From Longispora sp040681875 (lineage in GTDB: Bacteria; Actinomycetota; Actinomycetes; Mycobacteriales; Micromonosporaceae): 64,000 bases of DNA. Numbering within the stretch: position 1 is the stretch's first letter; each line of letters starts with the position of its first letter. The notes below the pieces were generated by a model, which saw only the letters and a program-made list of their open reading frames with translations, did not search any database and was not told where the DNA came from. Location: contig NZ_JBFAZP010000002.1 in assembly GCF_040681875.1 (NCBI RefSeq), forward strand, positions 558,001 to 622,000. Reading direction: 5' to 3'. Shown here piece after piece: positions 43,597 to 51,678 of this stretch. Position numbers and translations under genes: made by a program.

Positions 43597-44651
43597 AGGT
43601 CGCTGACCGCCGGTACGACCTCGTCGATCAGGAGCCGGACGCTGCGCTCCATCACCTCGCCCGACACCGCGCCGAAGTCGACCTGGGCGATGATCCCGTC
43701 CACGCCGCCGGAGTTCTCCTGGAAGGCGCGGATCTGGTCGATGACCCGCTCCGGGGAGCCGAAGAACGCCGAACCGAACTCGCGCCACTGGGTCGCGGTC
43801 ATCGAGCCGAGCCGCTTGCCCATGTCGGTGTACCCGGCGAAGCTGCCCGACTCCACGTCGTTCCAGGAGTTGGCCGCGTCCACCCAGGCGTCGAGGTAGT
43901 GCTGGAAGAGCCGGTCGCCGACCTCCCGGGCCTCCTTGTCCGTCCTGGCCACGAACACCGGCAGGCCGGCCGCGATCTGCGCGGGGCGGGCGTGGCCGGC
44001 GGCGGCGTACGCGCCCCGGTAGAGCTCGCTGTGCTGCCGGAACAGGTCCAGCGGCTTGAACATCGGCGTGGCGAGCAGGCCGTGCCCGAGTTCGGCGAGC
44101 CGCAGGAAACTCTTCTCCGTGCGTACGGCGGCCGACCACAGCGGGATCGGGTCCTGCACCGGGCGCGGCAGGGCCACCGCGTCGGAGTACGCGAAGAAGG
44201 GGGTGTCCTCGCTGGCCCGGTCCTCGGTGAGCAGCCGGGTGATGGCGCCGACCGCGGCCTCGTACCGCTCGTGGCTCTCGGCCATCGGCACCGCGAACGT
44301 GTCGTGCTCGTACGGCAGGTAGCCCCGGGCGAAGCCCAGGTCGAGCCGGCCGCCGCTGAGCACGTCGATCATCGCCGCCCGCGAGGCGAGGATGACCGGG
44401 TGGTGGAACACGGGGATGACCCCGCCGGTCATCAGCCGGATCCGCTCGGTGCGCACGGCGACCGCGGCGAGGAAGGCCAGCGGGTCCGGGCAGTACCCGC
44501 CGTAGGGGTGCAGATAGTGCTCTGTCATCTTGACCCACTCCAGGCCGGCGGCGTCGGAGAGCTCGCACAGCCTCAGGACGTCGTCGTAGTACTCCTTGGG
44601 GTCCTTGGTCTCGGGGCTGCCGTCGGGGACGAGCGAGATGCCGAACTTCAT
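43593..44651 (-). CDS. LLM-class flavin-dependent monooxygenase (cluster tailoring)
   Basis: The 352-residue protein is a luciferase-like TIM barrel (MKFGISLVPDG, EHYLHPYGGY, LMTGGVIPVFHHPVILASRAAMIDVLSGGRLDLGFARG). Given its dedicated flavin reductase it probably uses FMNH2 and oxygen for hydroxylation, Baeyer-Villiger-type or epoxide chemistry on the polyketide. ATG 44651 has GGAGG upstream and overlaps the SDR stop (ATGA). It is the second gene of a three-gene minus-strand operon. Confidence 0.88.
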   Translation of the reverse strand: MKFGISLVPDGSPETKDPKEYYDDVLRLCELSDAAGLEWVKMTEHYLHPYGGYCPDPLAFLAAVAVRTERIRLMTGGVIPVFHHPVILASRAAMIDVLSGGRLDLGFARGYLPYEHDTFAVPMAESHERYEAAVGAITRLLTEDRASEDTPFFAYSDAVALPRPVQDPIPLWSAAVRTEKSFLRLAELGHGLLATPMFKPLDLFRQHSELYRGAYAAAGHARPAQIAAGLPVFVARTDKEAREVGDRLFQHYLDAWVDAANSWNDVESGSFAGYTDMGKRLGSMTATQWREFGSAFFGSPERVIDQIRAFQENSGGVDGIIAQVDFGAVSGEVMERSVRLLIDEVVPAVSDL

Positions 44652-45427
44652 GCTTCCTCCAATGTCGGGGTGTGCTGTCGTGCTCGGGCCGCGCCCAGCA
44701 GCCGCCAGGCGGCCTCGCCCACGGCGCCGTCCACGTAGAGGACCTGTCCGGAGACGTAGCGCGCGTCGTCGGAGGCCAGGAAGGTCACGACGTCGGCGAC
44801 GTCGTCGGGTTCGCCGAGCCGGCCGAGGGGTACGAGCCGGCCCAGGGCCGCCTCCTCGTCCCCGGTGGCCCCGAACGCCCCGTCGGTGCCCTCGGTGCGG
44901 GTCATGCCCGGCCCGACGGCGTTGACCCGGATGCCCTGGGCCGCGTACTCCAGGGCCGCCTGCTTGGTCAGCGCCACGATCGCGGCCTTGGACGCCGGGT
45001 AGATGCCGAACGCGGGCCGCACCACGTGGCCGACCACCGAGGTGAGGTTGACGATCGCGCCGCCGCCCTGCCGGGCGATCGCGGGCGCGCACGCCTGCAC
45101 GCCCAGCAGGGTGCCCAGCACGTTGACGCCCATCACCCGGTGGAACTGCTCGGCCGTGGTGTCGGCGAGGGTGGTGTACTCCCACACGCCGGCGTTGTTC
45201 ACCAGCAGGTCGATCCGGGGCGCCCGGTCGACGACCTCCCGCCAGGTGTCCGGCTCGGCGACACTGCCGGACACCGCCGTCCCACGGCACTCCCCCGCGA
45301 CGGCCTCCGCCGCGTGGGCCTCGATGTCGACGGCCACGACGTGGTAGTCGCGGGCCGCGAGCTTCCGGGCGATCGCGCGGCCGAGGCCCCGGCCCGCGCC
45401 GGTCACCACCGCTACTCGTTGGGTCAT
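44648..45427 (-). CDS. Short-chain dehydrogenase/reductase (cluster tailoring)
   Basis: The 259-residue classical SDR has the cofactor motif TGAGRGLG (9-16), NNAG, catalytic Ser in NLTSV, the YPASK pair (YxxxK) and the usual PGMTRTE loop. It probably oxidises or reduces a hydroxyl/ketone in the polyketide. It heads the SDR-LLM-flavin reductase operon, divergent from the FAD monooxygenase, and shares with it a promoter region holding a 22-bp direct repeat. Confidence 0.88.
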   Translation of the reverse strand: MTQRVAVVTGAGRGLGRAIARKLAARDYHVVAVDIEAHAAEAVAGECRGTAVSGSVAEPDTWREVVDRAPRIDLLVNNAGVWEYTTLADTTAEQFHRVMGVNVLGTLLGVQACAPAIARQGGGAIVNLTSVVGHVVRPAFGIYPASKAAIVALTKQAALEYAAQGIRVNAVGPGMTRTEGTDGAFGATGDEEAALGRLVPLGRLGEPDDVADVVTFLASDDARYVSGQVLYVDGAVGEAAWRLLGAARARQHTPTLEEA

Positions 45428-45482
45428 GGCGCCCAGTCTGGACGCGGCGCGCGGCGACCGTCCGAAATCGACAGCTTGCTGC

Positions 45483-45514
45483 CAGGTACCGGCACGGGTG
45501 GCGGCAGGTACCGG
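45483..45514. promoter_or_regulatory. 22-bp-spaced direct repeat CAGGTACCGG in the divergent tailoring promoter
   Basis: CAGGTACCGG occurs at 45483-45492 and 45505-45514, a 22-bp period. It lies 56 bp upstream of the SDR start and 75 bp upstream of the FAD monooxygenase start. The spacing fits SARP binding, though the word contains a GGTACC palindrome and could serve another protein. Confidence 0.4.
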
Positions 45515-45588
45515 ACAGCGGGGCCGGAGCCGCGCCGGGGATTCGTAGCTTGGGGGTTCCGAACATCCCACCGGCGGAAGGCAGCGCC

Positions 45589-46860
45589 ATGTACGACGCC
45601 ATAGTTGTGGGGGCGCGTTGCGCGGGATCGCCCACCGCGATGCTCCTCGCACGCAGGGGTTACCGGGTTCTGCTCGTCGACAAGGCGACGTTCCCCAGCG
45701 ACGCGATCTCCACCCACTACCTGCACTATCCGGCGATCGCGCGGCTCGATCGCTGGAACCTCCTCGACCGGGTCCTCAAGACCGGCGCCCCGGTGATCGA
45801 CCGGATCACGTGGGGCATGGGCGACGTCTACCTCACGGGTACCGCGCCGGAATGGGACGGCAAACGGTTCGCGGTCGCGCCCCGGCGCAAGGTGCTCGAC
45901 AAGATCCTGCTCGACGCGGCCGTCGAGGCCGGCGCCGAGCTGCACGAGGGCTTCACGGTGGAGGAGATCCTCCGCGACGGGGACCGGGCCGTCGGCATCC
46001 GCGGCCGGGAGCGCGACGGCACCGAGGTGGTGGCGCACGCGCCGATCGTGGTCGGGGCCGACGGGATCCACTCGCTGGTGGCGTCGACGTTCGAGCCGGC
46101 CGAGCAGTCGGGTACGCCGCCGCTGACGGCCGTCTGGTACACGTACTGGCAGGGCACCGACGTCGACCACCTGATCTTCACCCGGCTCGACGGCCGGGAG
46201 CTGTTCCTGGTGCCCACCAACGACGACTGCGTCAACGTGATGGTCGGCTGGCGGCACCACGAGTTCCACGAGTTCCGCAAGGACATCCCCGGCAACTACC
46301 ACGCGACGCTGGACCTGTTCCCCGAGCTCGCCGCCCGGGTGCGCAGGGGACGGCAGGTCGAACCCTTCTACGGTACGAAGCAGACCCGGCAGTGGATGCG
46401 CCACCCGTACGGGCCCGGCTGGGTGCTCGTCGGCGACGCCGGTTACCACAAGGATCCGATCGCCGGGATCGGGATCAGCGACGCCTTCCGGCAGGTCGAG
46501 GTGCTGGTCGACGCCCTCGACGACGGGCTGTCGGGGCGCCGGGACATGGCCGAGGCGCTGGCCGGGTACCACGCCTGGCGCGACGGGTCGTTCAGCGAGG
46601 TCTTCCAGTACTACCACCGGGCCGCGACCCTGGACATGCTCCCGCCGGAGATGCTCCAGGTGATCGACAGCCTGCGCTACGACGAGACCGAGCGGGACCG
46701 GTTCATGGGCATCGTGGGCGGGTACACCCCGTTCAAGGAGTTCTTCAGCCCGGAGAACTGCCAGCGCATCCTGGCCCGGGCGGCCGAGGCGGGCGGGCTG
46801 CGGGAGACGGGCGGCCGGACCGCCGACTCGGCCTGGGGCGACTGGTCCCCCGGGCGCTAG
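45589..46860 (+). CDS. FAD-dependent monooxygenase/oxidoreductase (PHBH-fold)
   Basis: The 423-residue protein has an N-terminal FAD-binding motif (VVGARCAGSPTAMLLAR), an Arg-containing middle segment, the FAD/NADPH-type DG-like VGADGIHSL motif and the C-terminal ribityl-binding GDAGYHKDPIAGIGISDAF. This is the class A flavoprotein monooxygenase/geranylgeranyl-reductase superfamily. It likely hydroxylates or epoxidises the polyketide. ATG 45589 has GGAAGG upstream. It is monocistronic, with a 17-bp terminator hairpin downstream, and divergent from the SDR operon. Confidence 0.85.
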   Translation: MYDAIVVGARCAGSPTAMLLARRGYRVLLVDKATFPSDAISTHYLHYPAIARLDRWNLLDRVLKTGAPVIDRITWGMGDVYLTGTAPEWDGKRFAVAPRRKVLDKILLDAAVEAGAELHEGFTVEEILRDGDRAVGIRGRERDGTEVVAHAPIVVGADGIHSLVASTFEPAEQSGTPPLTAVWYTYWQGTDVDHLIFTRLDGRELFLVPTNDDCVNVMVGWRHHEFHEFRKDIPGNYHATLDLFPELAARVRRGRQVEPFYGTKQTRQWMRHPYGPGWVLVGDAGYHKDPIAGIGISDAFRQVEVLVDALDDGLSGRRDMAEALAGYHAWRDGSFSEVFQYYHRAATLDMLPPEMLQVIDSLRYDETERDRFMGIVGGYTPFKEFFSPENCQRILARAAEAGGLRETGGRTADSAWGDWSPGR

Positions 46861-46865
46861 GACGT

Positions 46866-46908
46866 GACGGTGCCGCCCACCCGGGTTCGCGGGGTGGGCG
46901 GCACCGTC
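46866..46908 (+). terminator. Perfect 17-bp hairpin after the FAD monooxygenase
   Basis: Arms 46866-46882 and 46892-46908 are perfectly complementary with a 9-base loop, starting six bases after the stop. Confidence 0.85.
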
Positions 46909-46927
46909 GTGTCAGCGTGCGGGGCGC

Positions 46928-47002
46928 GGGGATCCCGCCGGTGCGCGGACGCCGGGGTCCAGTGGCGCGCGAGGTGCCGGGGTCCGATGGCGCGCGGGTG
47001 CC
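46928..47002. repeat. Three to four tandem units of 24-26 bp at convergent gene ends
   Basis: Units starting GGGG(A/T)CC at 46928, 46954 and 46979 share GGCGCGCGNGGTGCC; a partial fourth begins at 47003 and runs into the ArsR stop. The array lies after the FAD monooxygenase terminator. Confidence 0.75.
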
Positions 47003-47011
47003 GGGGATCCG

Positions 47012-47335
47012 TCAGTGTGCGGAGGGCTGGGGGTCCCGGACGGCCCCGATGACCGCGAGCAGGCCCGGGAACCGGCTCTCGACGTCGTCGTGCCGCAGGG
47101 AGATGAACCGCTGGGTGCCCACGATGTCGGTGTGGGTCAGGCCCGACAGCCGCAGCGTGCGCAGGTGGTGCGACAGCGTCGACTTGGCGACCGGGTAGTC
47201 CATCGCCCCGCAGGCGAGCGACTCGCAGTTCGCGAGGTTGCGCACGATCTGCAGCCGGATCGGGTCGCTGAGCGCGTGCAGGACCCGCTCGAGTTGGAGG
47301 TCAGCCGTACGAGGGTGCTCTACGTCCGCGGACAT
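47012..47335 (-). CDS. ArsR-family regulator, probable cluster repressor
   Basis: The 107-residue winged-helix protein has core LSDPIRLQIVRNL and recognition helix KSTLSHHLRTL. Two Cys occur in NCESLACG, which could sense thiols or a reactive ligand rather than metal. ATG 47335 has AAGGAG six bases upstream. It lies next to the MFS exporter gene; palindromes containing TGTTCG in front of this gene and in the exporter/PKS promoter suggest it represses both. Confidence 0.82.
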   Translation of the reverse strand: MSADVEHPRTADLQLERVLHALSDPIRLQIVRNLANCESLACGAMDYPVAKSTLSHHLRTLRLSGLTHTDIVGTQRFISLRHDDVESRFPGLLAVIGAVRDPQPSAH

Positions 47336-47350
47336 GTCACGCTCCTTTGG

Positions 47351-47366
47351 CCTGTTCGTCGACAGG
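47351..47366. promoter_or_regulatory. Imperfect palindrome CCTGTTCGTCGACAGG upstream of the ArsR gene
   Basis: CCTGT/ACAGG arms enclose TCGTCG, 16 bp upstream of the ArsR start. The TGTTCG core is shared with the operator-like site at 48784-48805, which suggests one regulator acts on both. Confidence 0.4.
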
Positions 47367-47418
47367 ACACGGTACCCCGGGCACGGAGTGGCGCGGTGGA
47401 GCGCACCACCCCGCGCCC

Positions 47419-47502
47419 GGGCGGGGCAGGACCGGCCCCGGGTGGGGGCGGAACCGGCCCCGGCGGGCAGGACCCGCCCCGGGGCGGGCGGGACTCTGCC
47501 CC
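47419..47502. repeat. Four tandem units of 19-22 bp, upstream of ArsR and at the MFS gene end
   Basis: Units starting at 47419, 47440, 47462 and 47481 follow GGGCGGGNCNGGACCNGCCCC; a fifth partial runs to the MFS stop at 47517. The array lies between the MFS gene stop and the ArsR start, both on the minus strand. Confidence 0.8.
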
Positions 47503-47516
47503 GGGCGGGTCGCCCG

Positions 47517-48701
47517 TCAGCCGCGACCGGCGGGCTGGGCCTCCGGCGTCGCCGGGGCGGCCTTGGCGCGGGCCGTCGCCGTGACGAGGAACAGCACGAG
47601 GGCGAGGGCGCCCGCGACCGCTCCGGCGATCCCGACGTACCGGACCCCGACCAGTTGGACCACGGTGCCGCCGACCAGGGCGGCGCTGCCGATCCCGACG
47701 TACATCGCCGAGGCGTTCAGGGACAGCAGCAGCGGGGCCGCCTTGGGCGCGAGGCTGACGAGGCGGTGCTGCTGCGGGGCGACCATGAGCCAGCCGGTCA
47801 CGCCCCAGAAGAAGATGACCACCGCCGCGCCCGCCACCGTCGTGGCCACGACGGGCAGCAGCGCGAGGAACAGGAAGAACGTGGCGAGACTGACCAGCGC
47901 CGTCGGGTAGGCGCCCCAGCGGTCGGTGAGCCAGCCGCCGAGGATGTTGCCGACCGCGCCGCCGACCCCGAAGGTCATGAGCATCAGGCTCAGGGTCCGG
48001 CCGTCGATGTGCGTGATCTCGGTCAGGAGCGGCTGCAGGTAGGTGTAGACGGTGAAGCCGGCGATGAAGGCCAGCACGTTGACCAGCAGGGTCGGCCGGA
48101 CCCCGGGCAGCTTCAGCATGCCGAGCCGGGTCCTCAGGTCGACGGCGGGCGGCGACGGGACCTTGGGCAGCAGCGCCGCGATCAGGAGCAGCGCGGCGAC
48201 GCCCAGGGCGGTGACCAGCCAGAACACGCCGTGGAAGCTCGTGCGGCTGCCCAGGTACGTGCCGAGGGGCACGCCCAGGACCGTGGCCACGGTGATGCCG
48301 CCGATGACGACGGACAGCGCCCGGCCGCGGGCCGCCTCGGGGGCCAGCATGATCGCGGTCACCGAGGCCGCGGGGGTGTACGCGGCGGCACCGATCGCGG
48401 CGAGCACCCGGCCGAGGGCGAGCACCTCGTACGACGGGGCGACCGCGGCCAGCACGTTGCCGACCGTGAACACCACCAGCGCGACGATCAGCATGGTCTT
48501 GCGGGGGAACCGGCCGGTGAGGGCGGCGACGACGGGGCTGGCCACGGCGTACACCCAGGCGAACATCGTGACCAGCTGGCCCGCGACGCTGACGCTGACG
48601 TGGGTTTCCGTGGAGATGTCACCGAGCACGCCGGCGACGACGAAACCGTCGGTGCCGATCGCGAAGGTCCCCAGGGCGAGGATGAGGATGCGGAACCACA
48701 T
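47517..48701 (-). CDS. MFS exporter of the polyketide cluster (DHA1, AraJ/PbuE-like)
   Basis: The 394-residue protein has 12 predicted helices, with motif A-like sequence (ALTGRFPRKTMLIV) and the Gly-rich helix 5 (GGITVATVLGVPLGTYLG). Its opening LALGTFAIGTDGFVVAGVL is typical of the AraJ/CmlA-like DHA1 group. It probably exports the cluster product and provides self-resistance. It is divergent from the PKS operon, and the intergenic region carries a strong inverted repeat for joint control. Confidence 0.88.
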   Translation of the reverse strand: MWFRILILALGTFAIGTDGFVVAGVLGDISTETHVSVSVAGQLVTMFAWVYAVASPVVAALTGRFPRKTMLIVALVVFTVGNVLAAVAPSYEVLALGRVLAAIGAAAYTPAASVTAIMLAPEAARGRALSVVIGGITVATVLGVPLGTYLGSRTSFHGVFWLVTALGVAALLLIAALLPKVPSPPAVDLRTRLGMLKLPGVRPTLLVNVLAFIAGFTVYTYLQPLLTEITHIDGRTLSLMLMTFGVGGAVGNILGGWLTDRWGAYPTALVSLATFFLFLALLPVVATTVAGAAVVIFFWGVTGWLMVAPQQHRLVSLAPKAAPLLLSLNASAMYVGIGSAALVGGTVVQLVGVRYVGIAGAVAGALALVLFLVTATARAKAAPATPEAQPAGRG

Positions 48702-48783
48702 GGTGGTCAGTCCTTTGCATCAGTGGGCTGGGTGTGTGGAGGCGCCCGACGGGCGGCGTGCGGTCGCCGTGGCCTTCGGTTCG

Positions 48784-48805
48784 ATGTTCGACGAACCTCG
48801 AACAT
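48784..48805. promoter_or_regulatory. Perfect 8-bp inverted repeat ATGTTCGA-N6-TCGAACAT
   Basis: The arms match exactly. Nested inside is an 11-bp palindrome GTTCG-A-CGAAC (48786-48796). The site lies 83 bp upstream of the MFS start and about 230 bp upstream of the ACP start. It is the best operator candidate in the cluster, probably for the ArsR protein encoded at 47012. Confidence 0.65.
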
Positions 48806-49001
48806 TCCGAGCGTAATACCGCTCAGACGGCGACGCAAGCCACTATGTCGGAAAAGGTCAGATGATCTCCAGTGTGCCCGGCGGCCGGGCCGGCGGCCCG
48901 CTTTTGGCAGGAAGCTGTCCACAGTGCCCTCAGGCCGCGCGAACGCCGTGGCAGCAACCTGTTTGAAGCCTTCCACGCCCCCCGCGGCCGTGCGAGCCTC
49001 G

Positions 49002-49022
49002 TCTCGTTCACCCCCAACGAGA
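49002..49022 (+). promoter_or_regulatory. Leader hairpin adjoining the ACP ribosome binding site
   Basis: Arms TCTCGTT and AACGAGA (7 bp, 7-base loop) end inside the purine-rich AGAGGA that serves GTG 49034. It could tune translation of the first PKS gene; no evidence beyond position. Confidence 0.35.
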
Positions 49023-49033
49023 GGACACGATCC

Positions 49034-49288
49034 GTGGCTACCGCGACAGAAGAGTGGAAGCAGCAGGCCAAGGACATCGTCTGCGACATCCTGGAGATCG
49101 AGCCCGAAGAGGTCACCGAGACGAGCCTGTTCAAGGAGGAGCACGGCGCGGACTCCCTGCGGGCGATCGAGATCCTCGCCGCCCTCGAGCGGAACTTCAA
49201 CATCACGATCGACCAGTCCGAACTGGGCGGCATGGTCAACCTCGACGGCGTCTACACCGTCGTGGCCAAAGCCGCCAACTGGAACTGA
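49034..49288 (+). CDS. Acyl carrier protein 1
   Basis: The 84-residue protein is a type II ACP with the phosphopantetheine attachment motif GADSLRAIE (Ser41) and typical helix 1 and helix 3 patterns. It would carry the growing chain as a thioester. GTG 49034 has AGAGGA upstream. It is the first gene of the PKS operon and is followed 11 bp later by ketosynthase 1. A second ACP at 59541 suggests that different carriers serve different condensation steps or different substrates. Confidence 0.92.
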   Translation: MATATEEWKQQAKDIVCDILEIEPEEVTETSLFKEEHGADSLRAIEILAALERNFNITIDQSELGGMVNLDGVYTVVAKAANWN

Positions 49289-49299
49289 CGGCGTCCGCC

Positions 49300-50547
49300 A
49301 TGACCACCAACGGTCACCGCCAGGAGACCAACCGCCGGGTCGTCATCACGGGCATGGGCGCCGTCACGAGCGTCGGGGTCGGGGTCCGGGAGTTCCTCAC
49401 GGCACTGCGGACCGGGCGCAGCGGGGTGCGTCCGCTCGGGGCGTTCGACACCGAGGGCTTCGCGTACGCCAACGGGTGCGAGGTCGTGGACTTCGACCCG
49501 GGCCCGTGGCTCACCCGGTACCGGCCGGAGGAGCTCGGCCGGGCCACCCAGTTCTCCGTCGCGGCGGCCCGGATGGCGGTCGAGGACGCCAAGATGGACC
49601 TGGAGCTGCTGTCCTCGGGCAAGGTCCTGGTGACCGTGGGCACCACCGACGGCGAGTCCCGCGACCTCGACCACCTGGTGGGTCTCCAGCTCGCCGAGGG
49701 CGAGGACGGCCTGGACCCGGTCGTCGCCCGCCGGGTGCCGGCCGGGCGGCTGTCGGTGTGCATCGCCCGGGAGCTCGGGCTGACGAACGTCGAGGCGGTC
49801 ACCATCCCCACGGCGTGCGCGGCGGGCAACTACGCCATCGGGTACGCGGCCGACGCCGTCCGCGCCGGGGAGGTCGAGTTCGCCCTCTGCGGCGGGGCCG
49901 ACGCCGTGTGCCGCAAGACGTTCGCCGGCTTCTACCGCCTGGGCACGATCGCCCCGGAACGCTGCCAGCCGTTCGACCTGCACCGCAAGGGCATCCTGAC
50001 CGGCGAGGGCGCGGGCGTACTCCTCCTGGAGAGCCTCGACTCCGCGCTGGCCCGGGGCGCCCAGATCTACGCCGAGGTGCTCGGCTGCGGGCTCAACTGC
50101 GACGCGGACCACCCGGTCGCGCCGAACCGGGACAGCATCGCCCGGTGCATGGAACTCGCGCACAGCCGGGCCGGGGTCAGCCCCGCGGAGATCGACTTCG
50201 TGTCGGCGCACGGCACCGGTACCCGGGCCAACGACGTCACCGAGGCCGGCGCGATCCGGAAGGTGTTCGGCGACAGCCCGCCGAGAACCATCTCGATCAA
50301 GTCGATGATCGGGCACACCATGGGCGCGGCCAGCGCCCTGTCGGCGATCGCGTGCGCGCTGGCGGTCGCCGAGCAGTTCATCCCGCCGACGATCAACCAC
50401 GAGGAGACCGACCCGGAGTGCGACCTGGACTGCGTGCCCAACGTCGCCATCGACGCCGAGCTGCGGGTCGTGCAGAACAACGCGCTGGCCTTCGGGGGCA
50501 ACAACGCGGTCCTCCTGCTCAGCCGCTTCGACGGGGTCCCGGCATGA
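49300..50547 (+). CDS. Ketosynthase 1 (active-site-complete, KAS II/FabF-like)
   Basis: The 415-residue thiolase-fold protein has a full condensing triad: Cys173 (PTACAAGNYAIG), His304 (SAHGTGT) and His339 (SIKSMIGHT, with Lys334). It catalyses decarboxylative Claisen condensation between an acyl thioester and malonyl-ACP. Among the KS-like proteins here it is the longest and most canonical. ATG 49300 follows the ACP by 11 bp and its stop overlaps ketosynthase 2 (ATGA). It may pair with one of the degenerate KS-like proteins as a KS/CLF heterodimer. Confidence 0.93.
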   Translation: MTTNGHRQETNRRVVITGMGAVTSVGVGVREFLTALRTGRSGVRPLGAFDTEGFAYANGCEVVDFDPGPWLTRYRPEELGRATQFSVAAARMAVEDAKMDLELLSSGKVLVTVGTTDGESRDLDHLVGLQLAEGEDGLDPVVARRVPAGRLSVCIARELGLTNVEAVTIPTACAAGNYAIGYAADAVRAGEVEFALCGGADAVCRKTFAGFYRLGTIAPERCQPFDLHRKGILTGEGAGVLLLESLDSALARGAQIYAEVLGCGLNCDADHPVAPNRDSIARCMELAHSRAGVSPAEIDFVSAHGTGTRANDVTEAGAIRKVFGDSPPRTISIKSMIGHTMGAASALSAIACALAVAEQFIPPTINHEETDPECDLDCVPNVAIDAELRVVQNNALAFGGNNAVLLLSRFDGVPA

Positions 50548-51677
50548 CCGGCACCGACTGGGCGATCCGGGGCACCGGGGCCGTGGCGAGCGTCGGCGGG
50601 ACCGCGCCGGCCGTGTTCGAGGCGCTGTGCGCGGGCCGGACCGGGCTCGCCCCGCTGCGGGGCTTCGACCCGACCCGGTTCCGCGCCCGGCACGCCTACG
50701 AGATCGACGACCGGCCCGGACCCGGGGTGGACGTCACGGGCCGGGCCACGACCTGGCTGATCGCGGCGATCGCGGAGGCGCTGGCCGAGGCCGGCCTGTC
50801 CGAGGACCTCGCGGACGTGCCGGTGCTGATCGGCACGGGGCTCCGGGAGCTGCGGTCCGCCGAGCTGTGGGCGCGCAAGGAAGCGGAGCTCACCCCGGAG
50901 GACCTGCATTTCGGTACGGCGCTGCGCGAGCGGTTCGGGGCCACCGACACGCACACGTTCTCCAACGCCTGTTCCGCATCGCTGTACGCGTTGGCGCTGG
51001 CCAGTGACCTGCTCGCGCTGGGCGAGGCGGAGACCGTGGTCGTCGCCGGGGTGGACACCCTCACGGAGAGCATGTTCGGGCTGCTCGACCGTGTGCATCC
51101 GGAGCCGGTGGACGCCGTGCGGCCGTTCGACCGGAACCGGCGCGGCGTGCTGATGGGCGACGGGGCGGCGGCGATCGTGCTGTCCCGCGCCGACGGTCCG
51201 GCGCTGGCCAGGCTGCGCGGGGTGTCGGTGAACTGCGACGCGTACCACGCGACCGCCCCGGACCCCGCCGGGATCACGGCGGCGGTCCGCGACGCGCACG
51301 ACCGGGCGGGGATCGGGCCGGGCGCGGTGGACCTGCTGCTGGCGCACGGCACCGGCACCCTGCTCAACGACGAGGCGGAGGCCGTCGCGCTCGGGGCGGT
51401 GTTCGCGGGGGTCCCGGGTCCGCTGGTCACGGCCGTCAAGTCGATGACCGGCCACACCTCGGGCGGTTCGGGGCTGCTGAGCCTGGTCGTCGCCGTCCGG
51501 GCGCTGCGGACCGGCAGGGTGCCCCCGACCCTCGGGCTGGAGAACCCGGTCCCCGAGGCGGCCGGGCTGCGGTTCGTCACGGGCGGGCCGGCCAGCGCGG
51601 AGTTGACCGTCGCCCAGGTCGAGGCGTTCGGGTTCGGCGGCGTCAACGCCGTCGCCATCGTGCGGAGGGAGGACTGA
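50544..51677 (+). CDS. Ketosynthase 2 (active-site-complete)
   Basis: The 377-residue protein retains Cys143 (FSNACSASLYAL), His268 (LAHGTGT) and His304 (KSMTGHTSGG), so it is predicted to be catalytic although it sits in the position where a chain-length factor usually follows a ketosynthase. It is somewhat shorter than typical FabF. ATG 50544 overlaps the previous stop and the next gene starts 1 bp after its stop. Role in chain initiation or a separate elongation stage is possible. Confidence 0.9.
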   Translation: MTGTDWAIRGTGAVASVGGTAPAVFEALCAGRTGLAPLRGFDPTRFRARHAYEIDDRPGPGVDVTGRATTWLIAAIAEALAEAGLSEDLADVPVLIGTGLRELRSAELWARKEAELTPEDLHFGTALRERFGATDTHTFSNACSASLYALALASDLLALGEAETVVVAGVDTLTESMFGLLDRVHPEPVDAVRPFDRNRRGVLMGDGAAAIVLSRADGPALARLRGVSVNCDAYHATAPDPAGITAAVRDAHDRAGIGPGAVDLLLAHGTGTLLNDEAEAVALGAVFAGVPGPLVTAVKSMTGHTSGGSGLLSLVVAVRALRTGRVPPTLGLENPVPEAAGLRFVTGGPASAELTVAQVEAFGFGGVNAVAIVRRED

Positions 51678-51678
51678 C

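Larger units (their letters stand above)
48702..49033. other. Divergent promoter region of exporter and PKS operon
   Basis: This 332-bp gap has no gene. It contains the inverted repeat at 48784-48805, a GC-rich inverted segment around 48879-48901, and a 7-bp hairpin at 49002-49022 that abuts the ACP ribosome binding site. Confidence 0.6.
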
